NCBI RefSeq assembly: GCF_022968795.1
Contig: NZ_JALJRB010000004.1
Location: 62,001-126,000 of the forward strand
DNA length: 64,000 nucleotides
From: Desulfatitalea alkaliphila
Lineage (GTDB): Bacteria > Desulfobacterota > Desulfobacteria > Desulfobacterales > Desulfosarcinaceae
Direction of reading: 5' to 3'
Shown here: positions 8,678 through 17,493 of the stretch, in pieces
How the letters are laid out: each line of letters opens with the position of its first letter
How positions within the stretch are numbered: position 1 is the first letter of the stretch
Notes under the pieces: model-generated
Told to the model about the DNA's origin: nothing
Databases searched by the model: none
The model's input: only the letters and a program-made list of their open reading frames with translations
Position numbers and translations under genes: made by a program

Positions 8678-9796
8678 TCAAAAGAGCGCATCGACGAACC
8701 GGGCGGCATCGAAGGGTTGTAGATCGTCAACGCCTTCACCGACACCGATGAAATGGAGCGGAAGCTGCAGCTGCTGACAAATGCTGATGACGATCCCGCC
8801 CTTGGCCGTGCCGTCCAGCTTGGTCAACACCAGGCCGGTGACGCCCAGTGATTCGTTGAACATCTTGGCCTGGGCGAGGGCGTTCTGACCGGTGGTGGCA
8901 TCCAACACCAGCAGGATCTCATGGGGTGCGCCGGGCATCTTCTTGGTGATGGTGCGTTGGATCTTCTTGATCTCTTCCATCAGGTTGACTTTGGTGTGCA
9001 AGCGGCCGGCGGTGTCGACGTAGACCGTATCCATTCCCCTGGCCAAGGCGGCCTCTATGCCGTCATAGGCCACGGCAGCGGGATCGGCCTGCTCTTTGTG
9101 ACGCACCAATTCCGCTCCGGCGCGCTCCGCCCAAATCGTCAACTGTTCCACGGCGGCCGCCCGGAAAGTGTCGGCGGCGGCGATCAACACTTTGCGGCCT
9201 TGATGGATCTCGCGGGCCGCCAGTTTGCCGATGGTGGTGGTTTTGCCGACGCCATTGACGCCGACCACCATGACCACATGGGGTTTTTCCTGCAAAGCGT
9301 CTGTCGGCGGTGCGGCATTCGCCAGCAGTGTTTGCAACTCCTGCTTGAGCAGTTGTTTCAGCGCATCGGGGGTTTGAATGCGGGACGCTTTGCGCGCAAT
9401 GCCGTCCATCAGATCCATGGCCGTTTGGACGCCGATATCGGCGGTGATCAGCAATTCTTCGATCTCTTCGAGCATCTCGTCGTCGATTTGACGTTTGCCG
9501 CTGAACAACTGGTCGATGTCGGTGGTCAGAATGGTCCGGGTCTTGGTAAGGCCGCGCTTCAAACGGGCGAACAGCCCCTTACCGGTTGATGCCGGAGCGC
9601 TATCGCCGGGAGCGGGCGCGGACGCTGTTTGGGCGGGGAGGGGCTCGGGGACCGGGGGCTGGGGGGCGGTCGTGTCGTTCGGGGTCGCGGGCTGCGGCGC
9701 GCCGTCATCCTTTGCCGGGGCTTGCTCCTCCTGCTCTTCGGGAGTGGGCGTTGCCACTTCGGACTTTTTTTTGCCTTTAAACCATTTCAGTGCCAT
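8678..9796 (-). CDS. ftsY: Signal recognition particle receptor FtsY
   Basis: The 372-residue FtsY is the membrane-associated GTPase receptor for SRP and delivers nascent membrane proteins to SecYEG. Residues 1 to about 80 form the acidic, Pro/Glu-rich A domain. The NG domain follows with the P-loop VVGVNGVGKTTTIGKLA, DTAGRLHTKVNLMEE (G3 region) and TKLDGTAKGG. The initial MALKWFKGKKK is a short basic segment that could touch the membrane. It begins 19 bases after the smc stop codon on the same strand, an smc-ftsY arrangement found in many bacteria. Confidence 0.97.
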   Translation of the reverse strand: MALKWFKGKKKSEVATPTPEEQEEQAPAKDDGAPQPATPNDTTAPQPPVPEPLPAQTASAPAPGDSAPASTGKGLFARLKRGLTKTRTILTTDIDQLFSGKRQIDDEMLEEIEELLITADIGVQTAMDLMDGIARKASRIQTPDALKQLLKQELQTLLANAAPPTDALQEKPHVVMVVGVNGVGKTTTIGKLAAREIHQGRKVLIAAADTFRAAAVEQLTIWAERAGAELVRHKEQADPAAVAYDGIEAALARGMDTVYVDTAGRLHTKVNLMEEIKKIQRTITKKMPGAPHEILLVLDATTGQNALAQAKMFNESLGVTGLVLTKLDGTAKGGIVISICQQLQLPLHFIGVGEGVDDLQPFDAARFVDALF

Positions 9797-9815
9797 GGGA
9801 GGGGTGTCCTGTTTG

Positions 9816-12800
9816 TCAGGCGGCTTGGGCCTGAAGGTTGACCGATACGACTTTGGAAATACCTTTGTGCTCCATGGTGACGCCGAAGAGCGTTTCGGCG
9901 AACTCCATGCTCTTTTTGTTGTGAGTGATCATGATGATCTGGGATCTTTCGCCGATCATGCGCATCAGGTTGTTGAAACGGATCACGTTGGCTTCGTCCA
10001 AGGGTGCGTCGATTTCGTCCAGCAGACAGAAGGAGGTGGGTCGGATCAGAAAGATGGCGAAGATGAAGGCAATGGCCGACAGCGCCTTCTCGCCGCCGGA
10101 GAGCAGGCTCATGCGGGTCAATTTCTTGCCCGGCGGGTGCACCATGTATTCGACGCCGGTTTCCAAGGGCTTGCCGGGCTCGGTCAACTCCAGACGGGCC
10201 GAGCCGCCCTCGAACAACTTGGGAAAGACCTCCATCAGTTTGGCGTTGACCTGCTCGAAGGTGTCCATGAAGCGTTCCTGGGTGATGCGGTTGATTTTGC
10301 GGATCACCTTGTGCAGATCTTCGATGGCTTTGACCAGATCGTCCCGCTGGGTGCCGAGGAAATCGAATCGCTCTTTAAGCACTTCGTACTCCTTGATGGC
10401 GCCCAGGTTCACATCGCCGATGTTGGCGATCTTGGTGCGCAACCGGTCCAGCTCGTCGGACATTTCCGCGTCGCTCATTTGAGCGGTGTCGCTTGCGCTC
10501 TGTTGCGCTCTCAGAACGGCAATGGTGGCATGGTAGCGTTCCTGCGCCTTGCCGGCGATGTTGTCCCGTTTGATGCGCTTTTCCGAGAGGTCCACTTCCA
10601 TGAAGCGCATTTTTTCGACTGTCTTTTCCCGCTCGGATTGGATGGCCGCCTGCTGTTCATCGCTTTCCCGGATGGTTTCGTCGATGGCGCTGTATTCGGT
10701 TTCGTTACCGGCCAGGGTCTGCTCCAGTTCCCGGAGGGTGGCGTACAGTTGTTGTAGTTTTGTCTCCTGGCTTTCCAGTTTGGCGGCCGTTGCGATGCGT
10801 TTCTCTTTTTTCTGATGGATTTCCAATCGCAACTGTTCCAACCGGGTTTGGCTGTCCCGTTCGAAGGCCTTGAGCCGCTGCAATGTGTTGCTGCCGTTTT
10901 CCAGTTTCGCCTGCAGGGAGGTGAGCTCCAGCTTCAGATCGACGACTTTCTGGTTGTGGGCTTCCAGTTGCGCCGTGAGGCGGTTGATTTCCTGGTTGGT
11001 ATCCGTGGTGTGCTGCTGCACCTGTTGCACTTCCACGGCGATCTTTTCCAGGGCTTGGTTGTACTTGCCCATCTCTTCATCCAGGTCGCTTTCTTCACCC
11101 AGCATCTGTTCCTGTTCGAGGCGGTTGATTTCAAGCCGGCGGCGGGCATTCTTGAGATCCTCGCCCAGGCGGTACAGATTCTTCTCCACATCCAGGGCTT
11201 CATCGGCGGCACCGTTTTTTTCGGCAATGGCCGTTTGCAGGGCCGTCTCGATCCGCCGTACCTCGGCTTCGAGGTCCTGTTGCCGGTGTTGGGCTTCGGC
11301 CAACTCGCCTTCAATCGCTTCGTCGCGGGCCGCCAACTGTTTCAACTCCTGCTTTTTGGCCAAAATGCCGCTGAGCTGTTCCCGGCTGCCGCCGATGAGA
11401 ACCCCTTGATGGGAGACCACGTCTCCTTGCCGGGTAACGATGGTTTGCACCCGCCCGTTGCGGTTGAAAAGCTGCAGCGCATCGTCCAGGGTGGTCACCA
11501 CCGCGACATGGCCCAGCAGTGCTTCGGCGATGGTTTGACCCTCCGGCCGCACAACGACATGGTTCAGCAGGCGCAAGGACGGGTCCACCGTCGGTGCGTT
11601 GCCGTTGGCCAACGGCTTCAGTCCGGCCACCGGGAGAAAACCGCCCCGGCCGGCACCGCTGCTTTGCAGATAATCGATGGCGGCCGCCCCGGACTGCTGG
11701 TCCTGCACTATCACATATTGCAGGGCTTCACCCAATACCGCCTCCACGGCATTCTCGTAGCCGGGGGAGGGCTCTACCAGGTCGGCCATCAGGCCCAGGA
11801 TGCCTTCCAAAGCCCCGCCGGGGGCATCGGCGGCCGCTTCATCGTCGCCGCGGCGGGCCTGCATGATCGCTTTGACGCCGTCGCGGTACCAGTCGAAGTT
11901 GGCTGCCATTTTCTTCAACGTAGCCAATTGGGAGCGCACCTTGTTGCGTTCCAGATCAAGGGTCTGGGTCTTCTTGACCTGCGCGCCCAGTTCGGTGGAC
12001 GCTTGCGCCAGCGCCTCCTTCAGTTCCCGGATGCGCGTTTCGCAGCGGCCCATGGTCACCCGGATCTCTTCCATGGCGTTTTGTTCTTCGGCGCGGTTTT
12101 TCTCCAGATCGGCGACCTGCTTGTCGGCCAGGACCAACTCTTCATCGATTCGCTTGAGCCGCCGTTTCAGGCTTTCCTTGTTGTTGGTGGCGTTGAGGTA
12201 GGTGTTTTTGTAACGGGCCTCTTCGGCCACCAGGTGCATGAGGTCGTTTTTATGGGTTTCGGCGGCTTGATGGAGCCGTTGCATCCGCTCCTGCAAGCCC
12301 TGGGCGCTGCCCCGGTCCTGATCGAGGGTTTCCTTGGCGCAGGCGATCTCTTCCCGGACCTGTTGGTTGCGAGCGGTCACCTGCTCGACCTCCGATCCCA
12401 TGGTGACCGTCTTGGCACGCAAATCGGCGTGGGCTTGTTCGAGGGCCGTGATTTCGCCGCCCAGGCGTTCCGCATCGCCATTTAAATGGCCCCGTTCGGT
12501 TTCGATGCGGTCAATGTTGCGTTGCAACTCGAAATGCTGCGATTTTTGAGTGGCGATCTCCTGATTCTTCTGCCACCGTTGCAACTTGATCGCCTCCACG
12601 GCGGCATCGATCTTCTTCAATTGGGTGACATGGGCCAGATCCGCATCCTTGAGCTCGGCCAGAAGGCTTTCGGCCTCGGCGATTTGACGGCTGTAATCGT
12701 CGTAGCTGTGGATCAACAGGCGGGTGTCGATGGCCTTGAAACGCTCTTGATACTGCTTGTAGCGTTCGGCGGTCTTGGCCTGGCGGCGCAGTCCGGCCAT

Positions 12801-13412
12801 CTGGCGATTGACCTCGGCGACGATATCGTTTATGCGCAGCAGGTTCTGCTCCGTGGCTTTGACTTTGCGCAGCGCTTCGGTTTTGCGGAACTTGTAGCGT
12901 GTGACCCCGGCCGCCTCTTCAATGAACAGGCGCCGTTCATCGGGGCCGGCATCCACGATGGCCCCGATATTGCCTTGTTGAATGATGGCAAAGGTGCGGG
13001 TGCCGACTCCGCTGCCCATGAACAGATTGTAGATGTCCTTGAGACGGCAAGGCTGCTTGTTGATCAGGTAGGCGCTTTCGCCCGAGCGATACAAGCGCCG
13101 CGTCACGCTGATTTCGCTGTAATCGCGGAAGGCTTCCGGGGCGTGGCCGTTGTCGTTGGTCATGGTGAGGGTCACTTCGGCCATGTTCAACGGCGGACGC
13201 CCGTTGGCGCCGGCAAAGATGATGTCTTCCATGCTCTTGCCGCGCAACTGCTTCACGCTTTGCTCACCCATCACCCAGCGCAGCGCGTCGATCACATTGC
13301 TCTTGCCGCACCCATTGGGGCCAACGATGGCCGAGATGCCTTCGGGGAACTGAATGCTGGCTTTGTCCAAAAACGATTTGAAACCGACAATTTCCAGCTT
13401 TTTGATTTTCAT
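9816..13412 (-). CDS. smc: Chromosome segregation protein SMC
   Basis: This 1198-residue condensin ATPase starts MKIKKLEIVGFKSFLDKASI, with the Walker A motif GPNGCGKSNVIDALRWVMG. Two long coiled coils flank a globular hinge at about residues 520-660. The C-terminal head has the signature LLSGGEKALSAIAFIFA and Walker B FCLLDEIDAPLDEAN. SMC dimers with ScpA and ScpB compact and individualise chromosomes. I chose the ATG at 13412. The frame is open to 13520, but the extra 36 residues are not SMC-like. Length is typical. Confidence 0.98.
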   Translation of the reverse strand: MKIKKLEIVGFKSFLDKASIQFPEGISAIVGPNGCGKSNVIDALRWVMGEQSVKQLRGKSMEDIIFAGANGRPPLNMAEVTLTMTNDNGHAPEAFRDYSEISVTRRLYRSGESAYLINKQPCRLKDIYNLFMGSGVGTRTFAIIQQGNIGAIVDAGPDERRLFIEEAAGVTRYKFRKTEALRKVKATEQNLLRINDIVAEVNRQMAGLRRQAKTAERYKQYQERFKAIDTRLLIHSYDDYSRQIAEAESLLAELKDADLAHVTQLKKIDAAVEAIKLQRWQKNQEIATQKSQHFELQRNIDRIETERGHLNGDAERLGGEITALEQAHADLRAKTVTMGSEVEQVTARNQQVREEIACAKETLDQDRGSAQGLQERMQRLHQAAETHKNDLMHLVAEEARYKNTYLNATNNKESLKRRLKRIDEELVLADKQVADLEKNRAEEQNAMEEIRVTMGRCETRIRELKEALAQASTELGAQVKKTQTLDLERNKVRSQLATLKKMAANFDWYRDGVKAIMQARRGDDEAAADAPGGALEGILGLMADLVEPSPGYENAVEAVLGEALQYVIVQDQQSGAAAIDYLQSSGAGRGGFLPVAGLKPLANGNAPTVDPSLRLLNHVVVRPEGQTIAEALLGHVAVVTTLDDALQLFNRNGRVQTIVTRQGDVVSHQGVLIGGSREQLSGILAKKQELKQLAARDEAIEGELAEAQHRQQDLEAEVRRIETALQTAIAEKNGAADEALDVEKNLYRLGEDLKNARRRLEINRLEQEQMLGEESDLDEEMGKYNQALEKIAVEVQQVQQHTTDTNQEINRLTAQLEAHNQKVVDLKLELTSLQAKLENGSNTLQRLKAFERDSQTRLEQLRLEIHQKKEKRIATAAKLESQETKLQQLYATLRELEQTLAGNETEYSAIDETIRESDEQQAAIQSEREKTVEKMRFMEVDLSEKRIKRDNIAGKAQERYHATIAVLRAQQSASDTAQMSDAEMSDELDRLRTKIANIGDVNLGAIKEYEVLKERFDFLGTQRDDLVKAIEDLHKVIRKINRITQERFMDTFEQVNAKLMEVFPKLFEGGSARLELTEPGKPLETGVEYMVHPPGKKLTRMSLLSGGEKALSAIAFIFAIFLIRPTSFCLLDEIDAPLDEANVIRFNNLMRMIGERSQIIMITHNKKSMEFAETLFGVTMEHKGISKVVSVNLQAQAA

Positions 13413-13837
13413 GCCGACGGCCTCCGAACGGAACGTTGAACGGATTTGCACACAATTGGCTTCGCCTCGGTAACGGAACACAAGCAGCGCCCGGGATGGC
13501 CAAGGTGAATGATGGTCCAACTACCGGGGGCGCTGCCGAAAGGCCGGGGTGTGCCAAACTCAATGGCCTTTTCATATCAAGCCGGTTCCCGATTGTAAAG
13601 GGCAAAGCCCAAGGGAGGGTATAAAAATCAGTATAGGGATACAATATATGGTGTTGGATCGTGGTGGTTGCCACCTTTTCGCCCCACAGAAAACCGTGGG
13701 TCTCCAAAAATTCCGCTTTCCCCAAATCGCTTGACTTTCCTTTTGCAGAACTGGTATTAAAAACAAATTCTTATGCGTACAGCCCGTCGGTGTTGGGCGC
13801 CTTTTCGAACCGCCAAGCCATAAAGGGGGAGGTCGCC
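13413..13837. other. Intergenic region between divergent smc and pfp
   Basis: About 425 bp without a convincing gene. It separates two divergently transcribed genes, so it must hold promoters in both directions. A good + strand promoter is visible at 13731-13760. On the minus strand several TATA-like hexamers occur around 13620-13655, but none pairs with a convincing -35. The short ORFs here lack family character. Confidence 0.5.
13731..13760 (+). promoter_or_regulatory. Probable sigma70-type promoter for the PPi-phosphofructokinase gene
   Basis: TTGACT (13731-13736) is followed after 18 bases by TATTAA (13755-13760). It lies about 75 bases upstream of the GTG start at 13838. Confidence 0.6.
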
Positions 13838-15928
13838 GTGTCGCAATCCACTCCGGATGATATTCGCCTGCTCTTGGAGAATGCCGAGGTACAACACGCC
13901 ACATCGCCGATCAGCGAATCGGTCAAGGAACGGTTGGCATACCGCCCACCGACTTGCGGGGTTTTTCAGAACGACTGGACCGGGGTCGAGCCGGCGCAAG
14001 CGTATCGTTTCGAGATCGATGTGCAAGCGCGTCGGGAACTGCCGGACATTATCGGCAATCCGGTGCAGCGCATCGTCCCGCCAGACCAGGCCGTTGAAGA
14101 TGGGCGGAAGGCATTTCAACGGGCACGCCGCATCGGCATCGTTTTTTCCGGAGGGCCCGCCCCCGGTGGGCACAATGTGATTGCAGGGCTTTACGATGCC
14201 GCCAAGCGGGCCAACCCCGACAGTCGCATTTTCGGTTTTCTGGTGGGGCCCGACGGCATCATCGAAGGGGATTATGTGGAATTGGACGACGCCCTGGTGG
14301 ATGCATACCGCAACCTGGGGGGCTTCACCATGATCAGAACCGGCCGCACCAAGATCGATACGCCCAAAAAGATGGCATTGGCCAAGGATACGATTTTGGG
14401 ATTGGGTCTGGATGCCGTGGTGGTGGTGGGCGGTGACGATTCCAATACCAATGCCGCTTTTCTGGCCCAGGAGCTGTTTGAAAGCAAGGTTCAGATCATC
14501 GGGGTGCCCAAGACCATCGACGGCGACATCCAGGTGCGCGATGCCGACGGCAAGATATTGTGCGCCATGTCCTTCGGTTTTCACTCCGCGGCCCGTGCCT
14601 TTGCCCAGGCGATCAGCAACTTGAGCAACGACAGCAGCTCGGATATCAAGTATTGGCATATTTGCCGGGTCATGGGGCGCGTGGCCAGCCATTTGGCGCT
14701 GGAGGTGGCCTTGCAGACCCACGCCAACCTGACCTTCATCGGTGAGGATTTGGCCGATTACGTCGACCGGCAACGTTTGGAAAAGGCACGGCAGGCGGGT
14801 ACCGTGGACTACACCGCCTACGGCATGACCTTGCGTCACCTGTCGCGGGTTATCTGCGATGCCATCGTCCAACGGGCGGCGGTGGGAAAAAACTATGGTA
14901 TATTGGTGATACCCGAGGGGTTGTTGGAATTCATCAACGAAATCGAGGTGTTCATTGTCAAGCTGAACACGATCATCGCAAATTACAACTTCACCCACGA
15001 CCGGGATTTCCATGCCAGTTTCCCCCTGCTCTCCCAGAAACTGGATTATTTAGGGCGTTTGGTGCGGGATCCGGCGCCGGGATTGGCACCCAACATCTGG
15101 AACGCGCGGGACGACGAACTTTTCAACGACCTGCCCGACTTTTTTCAGGAGGGCTTGTTGACCGAACGGGACAGCCACGGCAATTTTCAGTTCTCCCAGA
15201 TTCCCACGGAAAAGTTGGTCTTGGATCTGGTCAAGGATTATTTGCGGATTTTGCGGGACCAGGGAAAATACAGGATCGGGATTACCCATGATTACTATCG
15301 GAAAATACTGCACCGCGCCGGCCTGGACCCCGATTATTACGGCCCGGTGTTGTTCGCAAACTACGACCAGCCCGGGCATTTGCTGCTCAAAGAGAACATT
15401 ATTTCGTTGCGCACGCTGAAGAATGCCTTGGTGTCGGCCGATATTCTGGATGCGGAAGAGGCGGTGCCGGAAGCCATCGAAAAAATCTACAAGGCCTCCG
15501 TGCCCCAGTTCAAAACGCAAACCCATTTTTACGGGTATGACGGTCGGGGAACCGATCCCACCTGGTTCGACTGCACCTATACCTATAACTTGGGGTTGAC
15601 GGTTTTCAGCCTGATTGCCAATGGTGCCACCGGCCAGATGGCCACCATACGCAATTTGGAGCATGGGTTCGACCAGTGGGAGCCGTTGGGCGTGCCCATC
15701 GCCCCTTTGATGCGGCTCGAAGAGCGCAAGGGGCGGCTGACGCTGGTACTGGAAAAGAGTCTGGTGGATATCAAATCGCCGGCCTTCAAAGTGGTAAAGG
15801 CCTTCCGCGAGCCGTGGCTGGCAGCCGTGCCCGGGGGCGATCAATTTCGAAGGCCGGGTCCCATCCTGCTCCAAAGCGACAAGGAGGAGGATCGGCCCAT
15901 CACCCTGCGGCTCAACGCCATTGCGTGA
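13838..15928 (+). CDS. pfp: Pyrophosphate-dependent 6-phosphofructokinase (PFP), long form
   Basis: The 696-residue protein is a PFK-family enzyme that reversibly phosphorylates fructose 6-phosphate using pyrophosphate. FSGGPAPGGHNVIAG is the phosphate-binding loop. GGDDS (about residues 198-202) and PKTIDGD (about 224-230) carry the Asp and Gly/Asp pattern of PPi-dependent enzymes rather than ATP-PFK. The start is a GTG at 13838 preceded by AAAGGGGGAGG; no better ATG exists in frame. It is longer than common bacterial PFPs (about 400-560 residues), with an extended C-terminal half. PPi dependence is predicted from motifs only. It is monocistronic as far as can be seen. Confidence 0.92.
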   Translation: MSQSTPDDIRLLLENAEVQHATSPISESVKERLAYRPPTCGVFQNDWTGVEPAQAYRFEIDVQARRELPDIIGNPVQRIVPPDQAVEDGRKAFQRARRIGIVFSGGPAPGGHNVIAGLYDAAKRANPDSRIFGFLVGPDGIIEGDYVELDDALVDAYRNLGGFTMIRTGRTKIDTPKKMALAKDTILGLGLDAVVVVGGDDSNTNAAFLAQELFESKVQIIGVPKTIDGDIQVRDADGKILCAMSFGFHSAARAFAQAISNLSNDSSSDIKYWHICRVMGRVASHLALEVALQTHANLTFIGEDLADYVDRQRLEKARQAGTVDYTAYGMTLRHLSRVICDAIVQRAAVGKNYGILVIPEGLLEFINEIEVFIVKLNTIIANYNFTHDRDFHASFPLLSQKLDYLGRLVRDPAPGLAPNIWNARDDELFNDLPDFFQEGLLTERDSHGNFQFSQIPTEKLVLDLVKDYLRILRDQGKYRIGITHDYYRKILHRAGLDPDYYGPVLFANYDQPGHLLLKENIISLRTLKNALVSADILDAEEAVPEAIEKIYKASVPQFKTQTHFYGYDGRGTDPTWFDCTYTYNLGLTVFSLIANGATGQMATIRNLEHGFDQWEPLGVPIAPLMRLEERKGRLTLVLEKSLVDIKSPAFKVVKAFREPWLAAVPGGDQFRRPGPILLQSDKEEDRPITLRLNAIA

Positions 15929-16101
15929 CAGCCGGCGGTGCAACGGGATGGCGGTTTTCAACGCACGAGTGTCGGAACCCGTTAAGGGACACGAAGGGCT
16001 GTGGTCGAAAGCGATTGTCGATAACAGGTGATTCTTGGTGTTTGAAGGAAAACGGCCGGGTATTGAACAGGAGCGTTGGTGATGCTCCGACGGATGGCAC
16101 G

Positions 16102-17190
16102 ATGAGCTTTACAGAAGCGATTTTCAGAGTGGTGGACGTTTCCGGTTGCCCTTTTTACCAGGAGGGCGATGAGTTCAAGATCACCGGCAATGCCTTGCTG
16201 CTGGAACATAACAAGGGCAGTAAGTTCATATCGACGGTGATTATCGACATGCCCCCCAAGCGGCGGGAGTGCCGCACCCTGATCACGGCGTTGACCCGAA
16301 TCCTGGTGGAGCATGAGCGGGTGGACCGCATTCCGGACCGGGTGGTCTCCTGCGGCAAATGCCAAGGAGAGATCAAGCTGGAGCACAAAAAAGGCGTGGC
16401 AATCGCCCTGGTTGAGGACATCAAGCAGCACGGCACCGACGTGGCCACGATCGCCGCCATTCTCAGCAATTTTTCCATTTTCAAGACGTTGGATGAGAGG
16501 AGCTTGCGCGATTTTGTCTCTTTGTTGCGTCTGAAAAAGTACCGTCCGGGCGAGACCATCATCAGCAAAGGCGATCTGGGCAAGAATCTTTATATCATCC
16601 TTTCCGGAGTGGTCAATGTGATGGATCAGGACGGCATCAGTATCACCAAGCTGCGCAACGGAGAGGTGTTCGGCGAGATGAGCCTGATCAGCGGCGATCC
16701 CGTCGGCGCCACCATCAAGGTGGTCGAGCCGACCACGGTGCTGTTCATCAAGGGGCAGGATTTCCTGAAGGTACTCAATCGCTTCCCATCACTGCAAATG
16801 TATTTCGCCCGGCTGCTGTCAAGGCGTTTGGCCAGGTCCAATGTGATGATCTCTAAGGAGTTTTCATCGGGCATGACCGGTACGCTGTCGCAAATGCCGC
16901 CGGTGGAGCTGTTTCAAACACTCAATTACAATCAGAAAACCGGTACGTTGCGGCTCAATTTACCCAAGGGGCCCGCCACCATCTTGTTCCGCGGTGGTGC
17001 CGTCGTCGAGGCCGCTTACGGCCGCCAAATCGACAAGGAAGCTTTCTTCGGCATTTTGAGCGAAAAGCAGGGCCGCTTTCAATTCGTGCCCGGTCTGACG
17101 GAGCAGCAGATGGCCTTGCCGGAACTGGGCATGTTCATGGAATTGCTGATGGAAGGGCTGCGCAAGTTGGACGAAGCGGTCCAAGCATAA
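16102..17190 (+). CDS. TIGR04076-like / cyclic-nucleotide-binding / DUF4388 (PATAN) regulator
   Basis: A three-part, 362-residue cytoplasmic protein. Residues 1-100 resemble small TIGR04076-type domains (VVDVSGCPFYQEGDEFKITG) and include a CxxC pair (SCGKC). Residues 125-255 form a cNMP-binding fold (RPGETIISKGD ... GEVFGEMSLISGDP). Residues 260-360 form a DUF4388/PATAN domain beginning GMTGTLSQMPPVELFQTL. The family knowledge is that PATAN domains act as interaction modules in phosphorelay outputs, some linked to type IV pili. Whether cAMP or another ligand binds is unknown; the phosphate-binding cassette GEMSLISGDPVGATI lacks the usual Arg. The start is uncertain, and an in-frame TTG at 16063 is possible. 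It heads the chemosensory-like cluster. Confidence 0.8.
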   Translation: MSFTEAIFRVVDVSGCPFYQEGDEFKITGNALLLEHNKGSKFISTVIIDMPPKRRECRTLITALTRILVEHERVDRIPDRVVSCGKCQGEIKLEHKKGVAIALVEDIKQHGTDVATIAAILSNFSIFKTLDERSLRDFVSLLRLKKYRPGETIISKGDLGKNLYIILSGVVNVMDQDGISITKLRNGEVFGEMSLISGDPVGATIKVVEPTTVLFIKGQDFLKVLNRFPSLQMYFARLLSRRLARSNVMISKEFSSGMTGTLSQMPPVELFQTLNYNQKTGTLRLNLPKGPATILFRGGAVVEAAYGRQIDKEAFFGILSEKQGRFQFVPGLTEQQMALPELGMFMELLMEGLRKLDEAVQA

Positions 17191-17493
17191 AAGTCCAGGC
17201 TTTCATTAAAGATTTGTACAAGACGGACCGATAAAGGGAATGATGCGGTATCCTTCAAAGGGTGCCGGGGGATGAATTGCGTTGCCGCCCCAAGGACGAC
17301 GCATGCCGGCTGTTCGGCGTGGGGCGGAACATGGTTCCGCGCAAAACGCCCCGTTCGCCGCAAGGAAGGCGTGCGGTGACCGAGGGTAGGCGAACCCGAA
17401 AGCAACTTCGAACCGCCGCCACAGGATCCGGTGGGTTGCGTCGGATGTTTCAAGAGTGCGAATTGCCGGTGGCGGAGGTGTTGGGCGGACAAG
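17191..17493. other. Intergenic region before the first CheB-like gene
   Basis: About 300 bp without a supported gene on either strand. Overlapping short ORFs on both strands look like shadows of GC-rich sequence. No clear promoter, terminator or repeat was recognised. Confidence 0.4.
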
